Below, piece after piece: positions 9,975 through 21,425 of a stretch of 64,000 bases of DNA (positions are counted from its first letter, which is position 1; each line of letters starts with the position of its first letter). The DNA is from Tethya wilhelma (lineage: Eukaryota > Porifera > Demospongiae > Tethyida > Tethyidae), in assembly GCA_964030475.1 (NCBI GenBank), contig CAXIPT010000009.1:3214223-3278222 (forward strand), written 5' to 3'. The position numbers and the translations under genes were made by a program. Under the pieces are notes generated by a model. The model did no database searches and was not told the origin of the DNA. It saw nothing but the letters and a program-made list of their open reading frames with translations.

Positions 9975-12135
9975 TACTCGTAAACTGTGCATATTATGGG
10001 TGGGACCTAATCAGGCCTACCTTTAGCAAATCATAACAAAATAGATATCATTTGAATGCTCTCATCGTACTGAATACAATGGTGCAAGTCTCAATTCCAT
10101 ATGACCTTTCTATACTGTAATATACTCAAGGTGCTTTTTAGGTGTTTTTCTGAACCAACTACATACTCTTGACCATTGCTAGTAAATGGTTTATTATTTA
10201 AAAATCAAAGTTATACTATTGTATTTAGCATGAAATGAGCTTTCAAATGATATATTATAATTTGTACCATTTTCGATTAAAAAGCATTAAACAAAGTTGG
10301 TTTTATTTCAGTACCCATATATATCAATAGAAAACAATTTTACATTATATATATGTACTCGTAAACTGTGCATATTATGGGTGGGACCTAATCAGGCCTA
10401 TCTTTAGCAAATCACAACAAAATAGATATCATTTGAATGCTCTCATCGCACTGAAGACAATGGTGCAAGTCTCAATTCCATATGACCTTTCTATACTCTA
10501 ATATACTCAAGGTGCTTTTTAGGTGTTTTTTCTGAACCAACTACATACTCTTGATGATTGCTAGTAAATGGTTTATTGTCAAAAACTGAAAGTTATACTA
10601 TTGTATTCAGTATGCAATGAGCTTTCAAATGATATATAATTTGTACCATTTTCGATCAAAAAGCATTAAACAAAGTATGTTTTATTTCAGTACCCATATA
10701 TATCAATAGAAAACAACCTTACATTATGTACTCGTAAACTGTGCATATTATGGGTGGGACCTAATCAGGCCTATCTTTAGCAAATCACAACAAAATAGAT
10801 ATCATTTGAATGCTCTCATCGCACTGAAGACAATGGTGCAAGTCTCAATTCCATATGACCTTTCTATACTCTAATATACTCAAGGTGCTTTTTAGGTGTT
10901 TTTTCTGAACCAACTACATACTCTTGATGATTGCTAGTAAATGGTTTATTGTCAAAAACTGAAAGTTATACTATTGTATTCAGTATGCAATGAGCTTTCA
11001 AATGATATATAATTTGTACCATTTTCGATCAAAAAGCATTAAACAAAGTATGTTTTATTTCAGTACCCATATATATCAATAGAAAACAACCTTACATTAT
11101 GTACTCGTAAACTGTGCATATTATGGGTGGGACCTAATCAGGCCTACCTTTAGCAAATCACAACAAAATAGATATCATTTGAATGCTCTCATCGCACTGA
11201 AGACAATGGTGCAAGTCTCAATTCCATATGACCTTTCTATACTCTAATATACTCAAGGTGCTTTTTAGGTGTTTTTCTGAACCAACTACATACTCTTGAC
11301 CATTGCTAGTAAATGGTTTATTATTTAAAAATCAAAGTTATACTATTGTATTCAGTATGCAATGAGCTTTCAAATGATATATAATTTGTACCATTTTCAA
11401 TCAAAAAACATTAAACAAAATTGGTTTTATTTCAGTACCCATATATTTCAATAGATAACAATCTTACATTATGTACTCGTAAACTGTGCATATTATGGGT
11501 GGGGCTTATCTTTAGCAAATCACAACAAATTGCATATCGTTTGAATGCTCTCATCGCACTGATTACAATGGTTTAAGTCTCAATTCCATATGACATTTCT
11601 ATACTGTAATATACTCAAGGTGCTTTTAGGTGTTTTTTTATTAACCAACTACATACATTCGACTATTGCTAGAAAATGGTTTACTACATAAAAATGAAAG
11701 TATTTAGTTTGAAATGAACTTTCAAATGATATAATATTATAATTTGTACCATTTTAGATAAAAAATATTAAACAAAGTTGGTTTTATTCAGTACCCATAT
11801 ATTTTACAATCATACAATATTATGTACTCATAAACTGTACATATTATGGGTGTGACCTAATCAGGCCTACCTTTAGTAAATCATAACAAAATGGATATAT
11901 TTTGTATATTCTTATATTGCACTGATTACAATGGCGTACTCAATGTGCTTTTAGGTGATCTTTTCACTATTGAAATGATTAGTGTTTAAAAAATGAAAAT
12001 TATACTGTTGTATTCAGCATGAAATGAGCTTTCAAATGCTTTATATTTTAGATAAAAACAGGTGATACAGAGTTGCTTTTATTTAGAATCCCCATACACT
12101 TCCATGGGAAATGACTATACAATATTATGTACTCG
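9975..12135 (+). repeat. Satellite array, ~373-bp unit, about six units
   Basis: Units begin with TACTCGTAAACTGTGCATAT at 9975, 10356, 10729, 11102 and 11474, then diverged starts at 11824 and 12130. Spacings are 381, 373, 373, 372, 350 and 306 bp. Units two and three are nearly identical, whereas edge units are more diverged, as expected from unequal exchange. Two poorly conserved tracts, one before each TACTCGTAAACTG, carry small TA-rich length changes. No open frame persists between units. Confidence 0.9.
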
Positions 12136-12164
12136 TAAACAGTTCATATTAGGGGAGCATGTAG

Positions 12165-12854
12165 GGACTCAATTAGTCATGTGCCGAAATTCAGAGACTT
12201 GCCTTGTTTCATTGCTTTTTACCGCACTGCCCATTCCTACACTTCTCATTTTTATAAAATTTTTACCACTTGTTCATTCACTTTTTTAAACACCAAGGTG
12301 CTCAATTTAATGGAGATAATCATATAGTACTGGTCAGTCTCTACAAAAAGCAGAAGTGTACAATTGATGTGCATGCGCATTATATGCATGCAAACCACGT
12401 GGTTTATTGACGACCTTTATCTACATCAAAATGGCTAAATAAAAAAGTACAGTATTTTATATCAAGATTTTCAAAGCTGCCTAGATTTTGTTTGCTGCTT
12501 TTTTGCCAGTAAACGAGTCGAAAAGGATGTACTGTGCATGAAATGAAGTCTCACTATATAGTCAAAGTTGGCTCAATGTCTTTTGTTTGTCTGGAAATCG
12601 CGTTCAAGTAAGTCAGTTAGGAAGGGGAGAACAAAAATTGCACTGTTGTGGCTTCTCGCCAGCACTCTCTCCAGAGTGCTCTAGAGACTTTCCGCTAGTT
12701 TTCTTGATTAATACAGTAAGTAAACTGTCTGGGGGAGGCTATTAAATGGGCTTGGCTTTCTTTCCCTGAAAGTTTATAAGCATGAACATTTTGTATTGTG
12801 TCAATGGGACAGGCGGCCCATTCCTACTATATGTACTACCGTATACGTATGATA
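12165..12854 (+). repeat. Dispersed repeat D, copy 1 (partial left end)
   Basis: Runs from GTCATGTGCCGAAATTCAGA to the conserved right end CCCATTCCTACTATATGTAC. Other copies: 12950-13676, 24607-25345, 53710-54732, 56575-57580, and inverted pieces at 54745-55100 and 57960-58170. Class unknown; no coding capacity seen. Confidence 0.7.
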
Positions 12855-12949
12855 GTACCGTAGTTTATCGCACGCATTGGTTCAATTTCTACAGTAACTA
12901 TAATCACTTGGCTAAGCAATGGAGTAAACAATAACAAACAAGTATATAA

Positions 12950-13676
12950 CTTAAACTGGACTGCTGGCCAAGAGTTGGGCATAAATTGAAGTAGTCATGT
13001 GCCGAAACTGCACCGTGCCTTGTTCCAATACTTTTTACTGCACTGCCCATTCCTTATTTTTTTGAAATTTTTACAACTTGTTCATTCACTATAGTGTGGA
13101 AGCACTACCAGAGACTGGTTAGTCCCTCCCAAAAGCTTGAGTGGCAGCTACATGCACTTCATTACGCTGGAGGCTAGTGTGCATGCGCATAAAATGCAAG
13201 GTGAATAATGACCTTTGAACTCTAACTACAAAGATCGATGGCTGCTTTGTAGTACATGAATTTATACACTAAGTCTCAAAGCTTTCTAGTTTTTGTTTAG
13301 GCCTATTTATGATGAAAACGAGTATCAAGGAATGTAGTACCCATGAAAAGAACTTACTTTGTGCTGTCAAAGTTGGCTCAACACATTCTGGTTCCCTGGA
13401 AATCCTTTTCTGTTAGGAAGTACGTACGTAAGTTAGGAGAACTTGTGACCAAAATGGCCCTATGGTGGCTTCCCACTAGCGTTCTCCATGAGTGCTGAGA
13501 AAAATTTTTGTGAGTTTTAGGCCTTGTATGCAGTTGGTAATCTGTCAGTAAGAGCCTCTGAGCAACTTTGAAGGTTTAATTTTGTTTGACTAGACTTTTA
13601 TAGTGACCAATATTTTGTATTGTGTCTATGGGACAGTCGGCCCATTCCTACTATACGTACTACCGTATGTATGATA
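12950..13676 (+). repeat. Dispersed repeat D, copy 2
   Basis: Collinear with the 56575-57580 copy from GTAGTCATGTGCCGAAA onward. It ends CCCATTCCTACTATACGTAC followed by TACCGTATGTATGATA. Internal indels only. Confidence 0.7.
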
Positions 13677-13810
13677 TTCTCATGGTAAAGGGGAGAGCCT
13701 GTGAAAGAGGTTTGGGAAACTCACATACCTTTCTACAGATATATGGTAGTTGTAAACTGTATGCATGAGCTCTTAACATGCATCGTCATAATAACTGAAC
13801 TCAGTGCCAT

Positions 13811-14485
13811 TAAGGCCTGGGTCAGTTTAAGGTAACTAATTAAGGGAAAAAATTATGCAAAATTGAAATAGCTCATTAGTGGAGTATGTTATCACCATGG
13901 AAACATAGGTGAATAATCTTGCACCTATCTTGAACATTTTGGGAAAAAATTGTGTCATGTGACCTCATTAATATTCATAAAATTAATAATTTAATTAAAC
14001 GGTCAAGAAGAACTGTTGCCATGGCAACCAAATTTTGTCAAATTAATCGTCTAATTAATCATACCTTAAATCTCCATGGGGATAGCAAAATACGTATCTA
14101 GATCCGAGATATGATACATTTTCCATATAATGCACACCTGCCGATTTCTCCTTCTCGGTCGTATATCATCAACCAATCAACGAAATTTTTTCCCCATGAG
14201 GATTATGAAGGTTCATGATGATAATTATCTCTTGTGAAAGTTTGGTTGCCATAGCAACTAATTAACTTGACCGTTTTTTTAATTATTCATGAGTTTGGGT
14301 GTTTTATTGAAAACTCATTAAATACATAAATATTCATCATTTTGACATAAAATTTTGGTTACATGAAAAAATAAGATTATATTTTCTTATGATATCAAAA
14401 TATTTTGGATATACCTTTTCGCATGCTGTAAAATGAGGATTGTTTTAGGCAATTTTTTAATGAAATTTCTGCTGACCCGGGCCTT
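13811..14485. mobile_element. ~675-bp AT-rich element with short TIRs
   Basis: Inverted ends AAGGCCTGGGTCAG (13811) and CTGACCCGGGCCTTT (to 14485). The interior is very AT-rich and holds further imperfect inverted pairs, for example GTTGCCATGGCAAC and GTTGCCATAGCAAC. No frame codes for a transposase. A clear target duplication is not visible, so boundaries are tentative. Confidence 0.55.
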
Positions 14486-14486
14486 T

Positions 14487-15032
14487 AGTGCGCAGAGGAA
14501 GTTTCTTAAGTAGTTCTCCTGCATGCTACACTTATTTCACTATATGGATGGGAGGGTGGGTGGGGGGAGGGAGAATCAGTGTATAACGTTCATGGACAAC
14601 TGATTTGATATTTTCAGATTATTTTAGTGATTATAATTATAAAGGGTTTCCAAAAGTATGGATCCACAGCAAGTATATCATATTTGCCTGATAATTAAAC
14701 TTTGTAAAGCTTAAGATTAGGCTTACTGCATAAGCGGGCTGAGTATTGCAATGCTATTGCATTCCTCAAAATGCGACAATATACTGTTATCATACGTACG
14801 GTAGTACGTATAGTAGGAATGGGCCTATGGCAAGCCATCCTTAACAAAAATCCTTCTCTCTCAAGTGAATATGAAAAGCTTCTCCAGTGGACATAAGTCT
14901 TTTCAAGTCGACTTAATACTCTTAAACCGACTTGGATGTCGATCTGAGAGATTCTCTCAAGTAGACGTGAAAACCTCTCAAGTCGACTTGAGTCGTTGTA
15001 AAATTAATTATTATTATTATTATTATTATTAT
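14487..15032. other. HECT gene upstream region
   Basis: Contains an inverted fragment of repeat D's right end (about 14790-14826), several AAGTCGACTT-like palindromic motifs (14895-14992) and an (ATT)n tract at 15004-15032. No gene. Confidence 0.6.
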
Positions 15033-15044
15033 TGCGCATGCGCA
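15033..15044 (+). promoter_or_regulatory. NRF-1-type promoter palindrome upstream of the HECT gene
   Basis: TGCGCATGCGCA is a perfect match to the NRF-1 consensus YGCGCAYGCGCR. It lies 46 bp before the ATG, directly after an (ATT)n tract. NRF-1 sites are typical of TATA-less metazoan promoters; no TATA box is seen here. Confidence 0.6.
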
Positions 15045-15089
15045 AGGGACACTTGTTCCGTTTTCGAGGCCTGACTGAGGTGTGAAAAA

Positions 15090-18000
15090 ATGGAAGTTTT
15101 GTTGGAGTTTAAGTCAGCTAAGAGAGTCGTTAAGTGTGACAAAGATAATGTAAAGCAGTGTGTACAGAATGAACTTGAATTGTTAGGTTTTCGAAAACTA
15201 ATTCGATTCGCGAATGATCAACCAGCAAGTAGTGCCAGTGTTGTGCTACAAAGATTTTCTCAGAGGTGGAGTACATTTGTGGACGTCTCTTCTAATGAGG
15301 ACATCCTTGATGGGGACAGAATTAGGATTGTGACTCCAGATACTGGTGTTGAGGTAAGGTCGTCCATAGAGCTGTGGAGAGCTTTGAGTAATATGTTTGC
15401 TTTTTGCCGCAGGAAAATAGTCAGTATGGAGCCAGTGCTCAAGATATTATTTCAAAGATTAAAAAACCGTCTCAAGCAGATACTAAAGCCTTAGCATCCT
15501 ATTTTCCTGCAACGGGTAAAATGTTGAACCCACAGTACAGGCCCTTTGACCCTGCATCTGAGTCTGTGGTGTTCAACAGGCAAAAAAAAAGAAGAGCAGC
15601 TATTAAAAGAGAAAGGCCGACCAATGTTTCTGTTGTAATGTTAAACCAATTTACTGACAAGGTCCCGAAAGGAAAAGTTAGATCAAAGCTGTCACAGGAT
15701 GGGAGGATTCAGAGTGTCCTGTTCCGTCGTAGTATGAGCACAACCGAAGTACAAAATCAAATTATTAAGGCTTTCAAAGTATCCAATTTTCTATTCCTTT
15801 CCTGTGATGGGCCAGGCCACAATCTTATTAGATGTGCTGATCAAGCGGTTGATGGTGAGGCTGTTATTGAGCGTAAAGGTTCACTGTACTTATGTGAACA
15901 CTTCAAATTGGTGAGGTTCAAATGAACTGTTTGTGTCATAGAAACAATCTTATGTGTAACCATACATGTGTGTTTCTTTATCATCTAAGGACCATGACCA
16001 AAGTGAACAAGTGCCCTCCAAAAAGAGAAGAAAGCTTACAGTATCTTCTTCATCTAACTCAGATGATGACTTTATGCCATCTCCAAAAACAGCTGAGACG
16101 CTCAAGATGGCTGACAGGGTCTTAAAGTCACTAAGAGTAAGCTGGGAATTTTTTAGTTAACTTTCATCAATAATTTTGCTATATAACTATATCTTTGATA
16201 AATTTTTACAGACTAAGCCACTAGCAGCAAAACTTATTGTAATCAGTTCTGATGAGGAGGACAAACAGGTAGACAGGCCAATGTCTAATTTCAAAGGTTT
16301 TATTCATGTCAAATTCTATATTTCATGATAGCCCACTAATTGTGACAGAAAGCCTACTGAGAACCTTGATGCTCAACAGCCACAGGTACAATAATAATTA
16401 TGCTCTGATGACATTTGTGTGAGTTAAGTCTCCTAATTATAGCCCACTAATCGTGACAGAGAGCCTACTGAGAACCTTGACGCTCAACAACAGCCACAGG
16501 TATAATAATACTATGCTCTCATGACTTGTTAAGTTATTATGTGAGTGTCTCTAATTACAGCCCACTAGCCATGACCAAGAACCTAAGCAGGTATACAGTG
16601 TGAGCGAGTGTATAAACTAAACACTCCACAATTATAATATTGTTTAGTGTGAAATTTTCTAATCATAGTCTACTAATCGGGAGCGTGTTGAGATTACTAG
16701 ACAGATTGTACAAGAGCAAAATAGAGCATATGAACAGTCTCTTAGAGTTGACAGGGCCAAAAGTGAAGCAAAGGTATGTTTTGTATGTATATAGGATACC
16801 AAATTGTGTTCATGAGTTGTACTTGTTTCATACTGTCTAGAAAAAGAGGGAAGAAAGAGAATTGGTATGTTTCACTCCATTACTCACATATTATGATGTA
16901 TACTGCCATGACAATAATACATAACAATATTTTGCACTTACAGCTACAAAACAAGATAAAGCAGAAACGGTATGGGTTCAAGTTACCAGAGAGTGGCTCA
17001 AAGCGGTTTAGTCTGAAGTTCCCTGATGGCCGCAGGATTGATTGTACATTGAATGATGTTTCTCCTAAGGTAAGCTGTTTGTGGTAATGCTGAGTGTATA
17101 TAATCTAGGCTGTATATTGTACAGGTCGTGTATGAGGTTGGATTTGCCTTTGGTAGTAGCAGTGATCCCTTTTGTGTTTACACTAATCATCCTCGTCAAC
17201 TGCTCTCAGTCAGTGATTCTAGCATTGAACAAGACTTTCCACTGATGTTTTTTGTAGAGTTTTGTGCAGATGCACCTGATCCTTTGGACTATCTGGATGA
17301 CATGGTTAGTTTCTTATTCATTTTTTATCATAATTATTGTATTAAAAGTGGTACATGAAAAAATGCTGTAGGTCAATGATGATGTGAATGGTGACAGTGT
17401 AACACGGACTGACTTGGTACTGCTCATCACATTTTATGCATTGAATATTGAAGATACTTTAAAATACTACAGGCCAATGCTGACCCAGTGCTGGAACCTG
17501 ATGTAAAATCAGTAAGGCTGATAACAGTGCATTGAATATGGGGTAAAGGTTGTCACTTGAAAATGCTGCAGGCCAATGTAAATCCAGATTCTGAAGTGAT
17601 AGAACCTGGTTCTGGAACAGAACCCAACCCTGGAATGCAAGATGAGTCAGTAAGTCATAACTAAAGTAATAGTTATTTCTGGCAATATATAGTCACTAAA
17701 TGTTTTATGTTAATAGATTGACACTGGTGAATTGATGTCAAGTAGTCACAACAGAATTGTTGAAACAGGTTATAAAATTTTTCAACAAGAATAAAAGTGC
17801 ATGTGATGTTGAATGGTGCTCTTTTCTCTTGCAGTGGATAGAAGGCGCACCGAATTTATGAAGACGTTGAAAACCAGACATGGTTTTACACACCTGATTT
17901 CAAGGGCTAATATATACGACGATTGTATTGCTCTTATGGAAATCTTCCTTCCCTTGTGCTAGAGTACCCGTTTCGAATTTCTTTCAAAGGTGAAATGGCC

Positions 18001-18907
18001 ATAGATACGGGTGGAGTAAGCAGGGACATGTTTTCTGCGTTTTGGGAAGTCTGTTGTGTAAAAGACTTTGATGGAGGTAGCACTTGCGTTCCTTCACTTT
18101 ATGCCCAGGCTAGTATGACACATTACAAAATTCTTGGTGGCATAATATCCCATGGATTTATGTCCTGTGGTGTCTTGCCTGTTAGGCTGTCATTTCCTGT
18201 GATTTGTTCTGTCTTGCTGGGTGGTGGCACACCTATCCCTGATGCAATCCTCATTGATTCGACTATGTTTGTACATATGACTCCACAGTGTTTCGTGAAG
18301 CACTGTTAGTCTCGAAACAATCAGGTACCTTTACACCACAGCTAGAGGAGCGTCTGATTTCACTGCTTGGAAGTATGGGGTGCCGACAAATTCCAACTAC
18401 AGGTAATCTACAGCAGTTAGTCTTGAACGTGGCTAGGTATGAGCTGCTAATTAAGCCATCGTATCCTATAGTAGAGCTCAGGAGTGGAGTTCCAATTGAG
18501 TACTATCCTTTCCTCAATGAGTTTTCAGTTGAAAATCTTTATGAGTTCTACAAAGCATTGAATGCTACTACTGAGAGTGTTCTTGCAGTAATGTCTACTC
18601 CCGAGGGGTTTGTCATGACTGCTATCCATGAAAGGATTTTTGGCTATCTGAAGATGTTTGTGGGCAACCTGAATCAAACAGATCTGCGTAACTTCATGCG
18701 CTTTGTCACAGGAAGTTCAGTGATGATTCACAAATCCATCACCATATGCTTTAACCGTCTCTCAGGTTTTGCCCGTAGACCAATTAGTCATACCTGAACG
18801 GTTGTGTGCTTGAGCTACCTCTGACATACACATCTTACCTCGATTTCGAGGAGGAGTTTCTTGGTGTTTTGCGAAGTGAAGTAGCTTGGCCAATGGATGC
18901 ACTGTAA
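15090..18907 (+). CDS. UBX-HECT ubiquitin-protein ligase, 16 exons, frameshifted in the HECT exon
   Basis: Exons: 15090-15353, 15413-15910, 15990-16136, 16212-16268, 16332-16385, 16443-16499, 16561-16590, 16669-16773, 16841-16864, 16944-17069, 17125-17304, 17372-17416, 17473-17511, 17572-17649, 17717-17768 and 17835-18907. All introns are GT-AG and 55-79 bp; all but the last are phase 0. Order: a beta-rich N-terminal module (FVDVSSNEDILDGDRIRIV), a conserved VPKGKVRSKL region, an NLS (KKRRK), PTNRDREPTENLD repeats, a charged helix like that before UBX in FAF1/FAF2, a UBX domain (about residues 420-500; HPR in place of the FPR loop), then HECT. HECT transfers ubiquitin through a cysteine; UBX binds p97/VCP. 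Frame breaks occur near 17935, 18275 and 18795, the last at the catalytic-Cys codon. It is either a recent pseudogene or an assembly-damaged gene. Confidence 0.85.
16332..16590 (+). repeat. Tandemly duplicated mini-exons in the UBX-HECT gene
   Basis: Exons of 54, 57 and 30 bp encode PTNCDRKPTENLDAQQPQ, PTNRDREPTENLDAQQQPQ and PTSHDQEPKQ. The next exon begins STNRE. The introns between them are also similar, so exon plus intron was duplicated as a unit. Phase-0 borders keep every copy in frame. Confidence 0.85.
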
Positions 18908-19314
18908 CTCTGCATGTCCATACAGACTGTACTCCACTTATATTAGTATGATAATCTGTCTTGTTGATTTGTTATAATGATTGTGACAGTCATGAGCACT
19001 GACATTCTAGTGTTGTGCTGACTATATCCAATAGTAAACTTATAATTATAATGTATATTGTTTATTTGTTTATGATTGTCATAAGCACTGAACATTGTAG
19101 CTGTTTGGATTATGCTATAGCTGTACGAACAAGACATGTTCGAGATCAGTAGATGCTAGTTATGGTACGTGCATATACAATGAAACTTGCTTTGTATCAT
19201 CATAATTTTGTTGACTTTATAATACCATACAGTTATTTCAACTTTTGATTCTCATGCATGTATACATGCATGGCATAATTTGTGTTCATAAGACTTAATA
19301 AAATTATTGTATTC
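18724..19314 (+). repeat. Segmental duplication, proximal part of copy 1
   Basis: Covers the HECT C-terminal end and 3' flank. It matches 22983-23580 at high identity. Homology resumes at 20418 after the inserted element. It starts abruptly at GATTCACAAATCC inside the coding exon. Confidence 0.9.
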
Positions 19315-20417
19315 CCAGTACGGTAGTACTGGGTACACAGGAATGGCACGGATGGCCCATTAGCGCAAAATATTATACAAATATTCACGCGAATAACTCT
19401 GCAAAAACTGAGCGCCTAGCACTAAAAGGCTTCTTAAGCTACTATTTAGCTCTTTCACTTTCTAATGAGCCCAAAAACATGGCCTAAAACCATCGCTAAA
19501 GTACCAAACTACAATTTGCCAAACCTCCAATTTTCTCCATCTTCTTCTTATTCTTCTTCTTCTTCTTCTTCTTCTTCTTCTTCTTCTTCTTCTTCTATCT
19601 TCTCACGCCATATCTCAAAGACCATTCACTTTTAGAAGCTGATTCGTGAACGGATGAAGTTGGTTTCTTTGTCTCCAATCGCTTTTGCCATCGGTTTTTA
19701 GCGCCTCTCATTGAGTAGCTAGATACAAGGCGAAAAGCGCCTCCTCCATATGGCCGCCATTAATTTCTACACTCATGCATAATTCATTAGCTTCTAGAAA
19801 ATTCGAATTGACGACCCTTTCCACACACAAAAGTGTGCGTTATTTGGAAATAAATACAAGTTGCCTGGAACTGTTTTGTGATACCTGGATGCTCTTGCTT
19901 TCGAATCAGGACTTTGATTATCATAACATATAGAAAGGCAAGTAAATCTTATGATACAGCTCCTGCCTCCAAATGACTGAGATGTGGAGATGTGTGTTTC
20001 ACTTCAGTATATCATCAGGCTACATGCACAACTTACTCAGCAGCCTGCCCGGCGTTCAGTAGTCTGGCTTGCCAGACTATACTAGCTTATTTGCTAGCTA
20101 CACATACCAACTCAAATGTGATTTGTAGAATTATGGAAAAATCAGAACAAACAAGTATAAAAAACATTGGAAATGTAATGAGACACAGGAATGGCTAAAT
20201 CGTAAAAAGAACGCAAACAAGATGGAATGGCTGTTAGAGTGTGTAAGGAATTCTTCCTGTGGGCAAAATGAGAGACTCAATGATGAGATTGCTAAATGCA
20301 GCCCATACAGGAAGAATTCTCCACACACTCTAACAGCCATTCCATCTTGTTTGCGTTCTTTTTACGATTTAGCCATTCCTGTGTCTCATTACATTTCCAA
20401 TGTTTTTTATACTTGTA
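19315..20417 (+). mobile_element. ~1.1-kb hairpin-ended element (CCCAGTACGG family), copy 1
   Basis: Absent from the paralogous site at 23580, which gives its boundaries directly. The left end is TTCCCAGTACGGTAGTACTG with a GGAATGGCACGGATGGCCC block. It contains a long (TTC)n tract at 19550-19595, and the right end is a 114-bp-arm hairpin. TTGTA occurs at both edges and may be a 5-bp target duplication. Relatives: 31741-33370, 36395-35645 (inverted) and 39461-39571 (cut by an N). No transposase frame seen. Confidence 0.8.
20151..20416. repeat. Long hairpin, 114-116-bp arms
   Basis: Arms 20151-20264 and 20301-20416 are nearly perfect complements beginning ACAAGTATAAAAAACATTGG; the loop is about 36 bases. 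It forms the right end of the element at 19315-20417. The homologous hairpin at 33133-33368 has the same design. Confidence 0.9.
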
Positions 20418-21425
20418 TATTATATTAATTATGAAAAGTCATGTCATTGATTGAGCAATGATTGTAATTATGATCAATATAAGTAACAGTATACATCTAT
20501 AAGTCATGAATGCCATATTAAATACATAATTATTATGCATGCAAAGAGTATAATATAATTATAGTAATACAATTCAATTAAAGTTGCCTTAATATAGATT
20601 CTGCAGGCAGAATTATAATATAAAGTTATAGGGCAAGGGCAAACTGTTTCCATGTCAATATCTTCATATCACTAATTATTATGTACCTGTTTGCCAATTC
20701 TGATGGTTCAATTATTGAGAGCAATGATACCATCATTATTGTTGTCACTGCATGCATGCAAGGAACAAAACACGCCATGCAGTAATGTATTATAATAGCT
20801 AATGCATAATCATATGGTTAACATGATGCATAATTACGTGTGTACTTGGAGGACCTGCATACATATGGTGTTTTAAGGTTTGTAAGTTACCGTAAACGGA
20901 CAAAAATATTATTGCAATTGACCTCTGTCACACAGACACATGTACATATAATACAGATTATAATTATATTAACACATTTATTGTCACTCATGCACCTACA
21001 TCCAAACACATTATGTGCATGTGCAGATACATACACAGACAACACATCATTACACATGTACACTTTGTACTATGTGTAATGTGAAATACCTTGTATAATA
21101 CCTTGGCATGCATGCAGAGGTTGAGAAAATAAAGCTATCAATATCTCATTCATGGACATCTCATGTTAATTTTGATCAAGTTTTGTGTAGGAATCACATG
21201 AAGGTGTGCAGGTAAGCGATCAAGGTGTCTAAGAATCACATAAGGGTGTTCTCGAATCTTACGAGGATGTCCAAGAATTACATGAGGGTGTCAAAGAATC
21301 ACATGAGGGTACCGTATATGTGCATGTGGATGAATCTTATGAGGATGTGCACGAACTATGAGGCTGTGCTCTCTGGTAGATTGACCTTTAAACCTGCTAT
21401 ATAAGCCAATATCATACCCCTTACC
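20418..21425 (+). repeat. Segmental duplication, distal part of copy 1 (no gene)
   Basis: Collinear with 23588-24592. AT-rich with GCATGCATGC runs and a minisatellite at 21191-21366. I find no coding frame conserved between the two copies. Confidence 0.85.
21191..21366 (+). repeat. ~21-24-bp minisatellite with codon-like period
   Basis: Units resemble GAATCACATGAGGGTGTC. Many are 21 bp, so one frame reads repeats like ESHEGVQ, but stops (TAA, TGA) occur. The copy in the duplicate is 24346-24522. Probably non-coding, or a decayed repeat protein. Confidence 0.7.
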
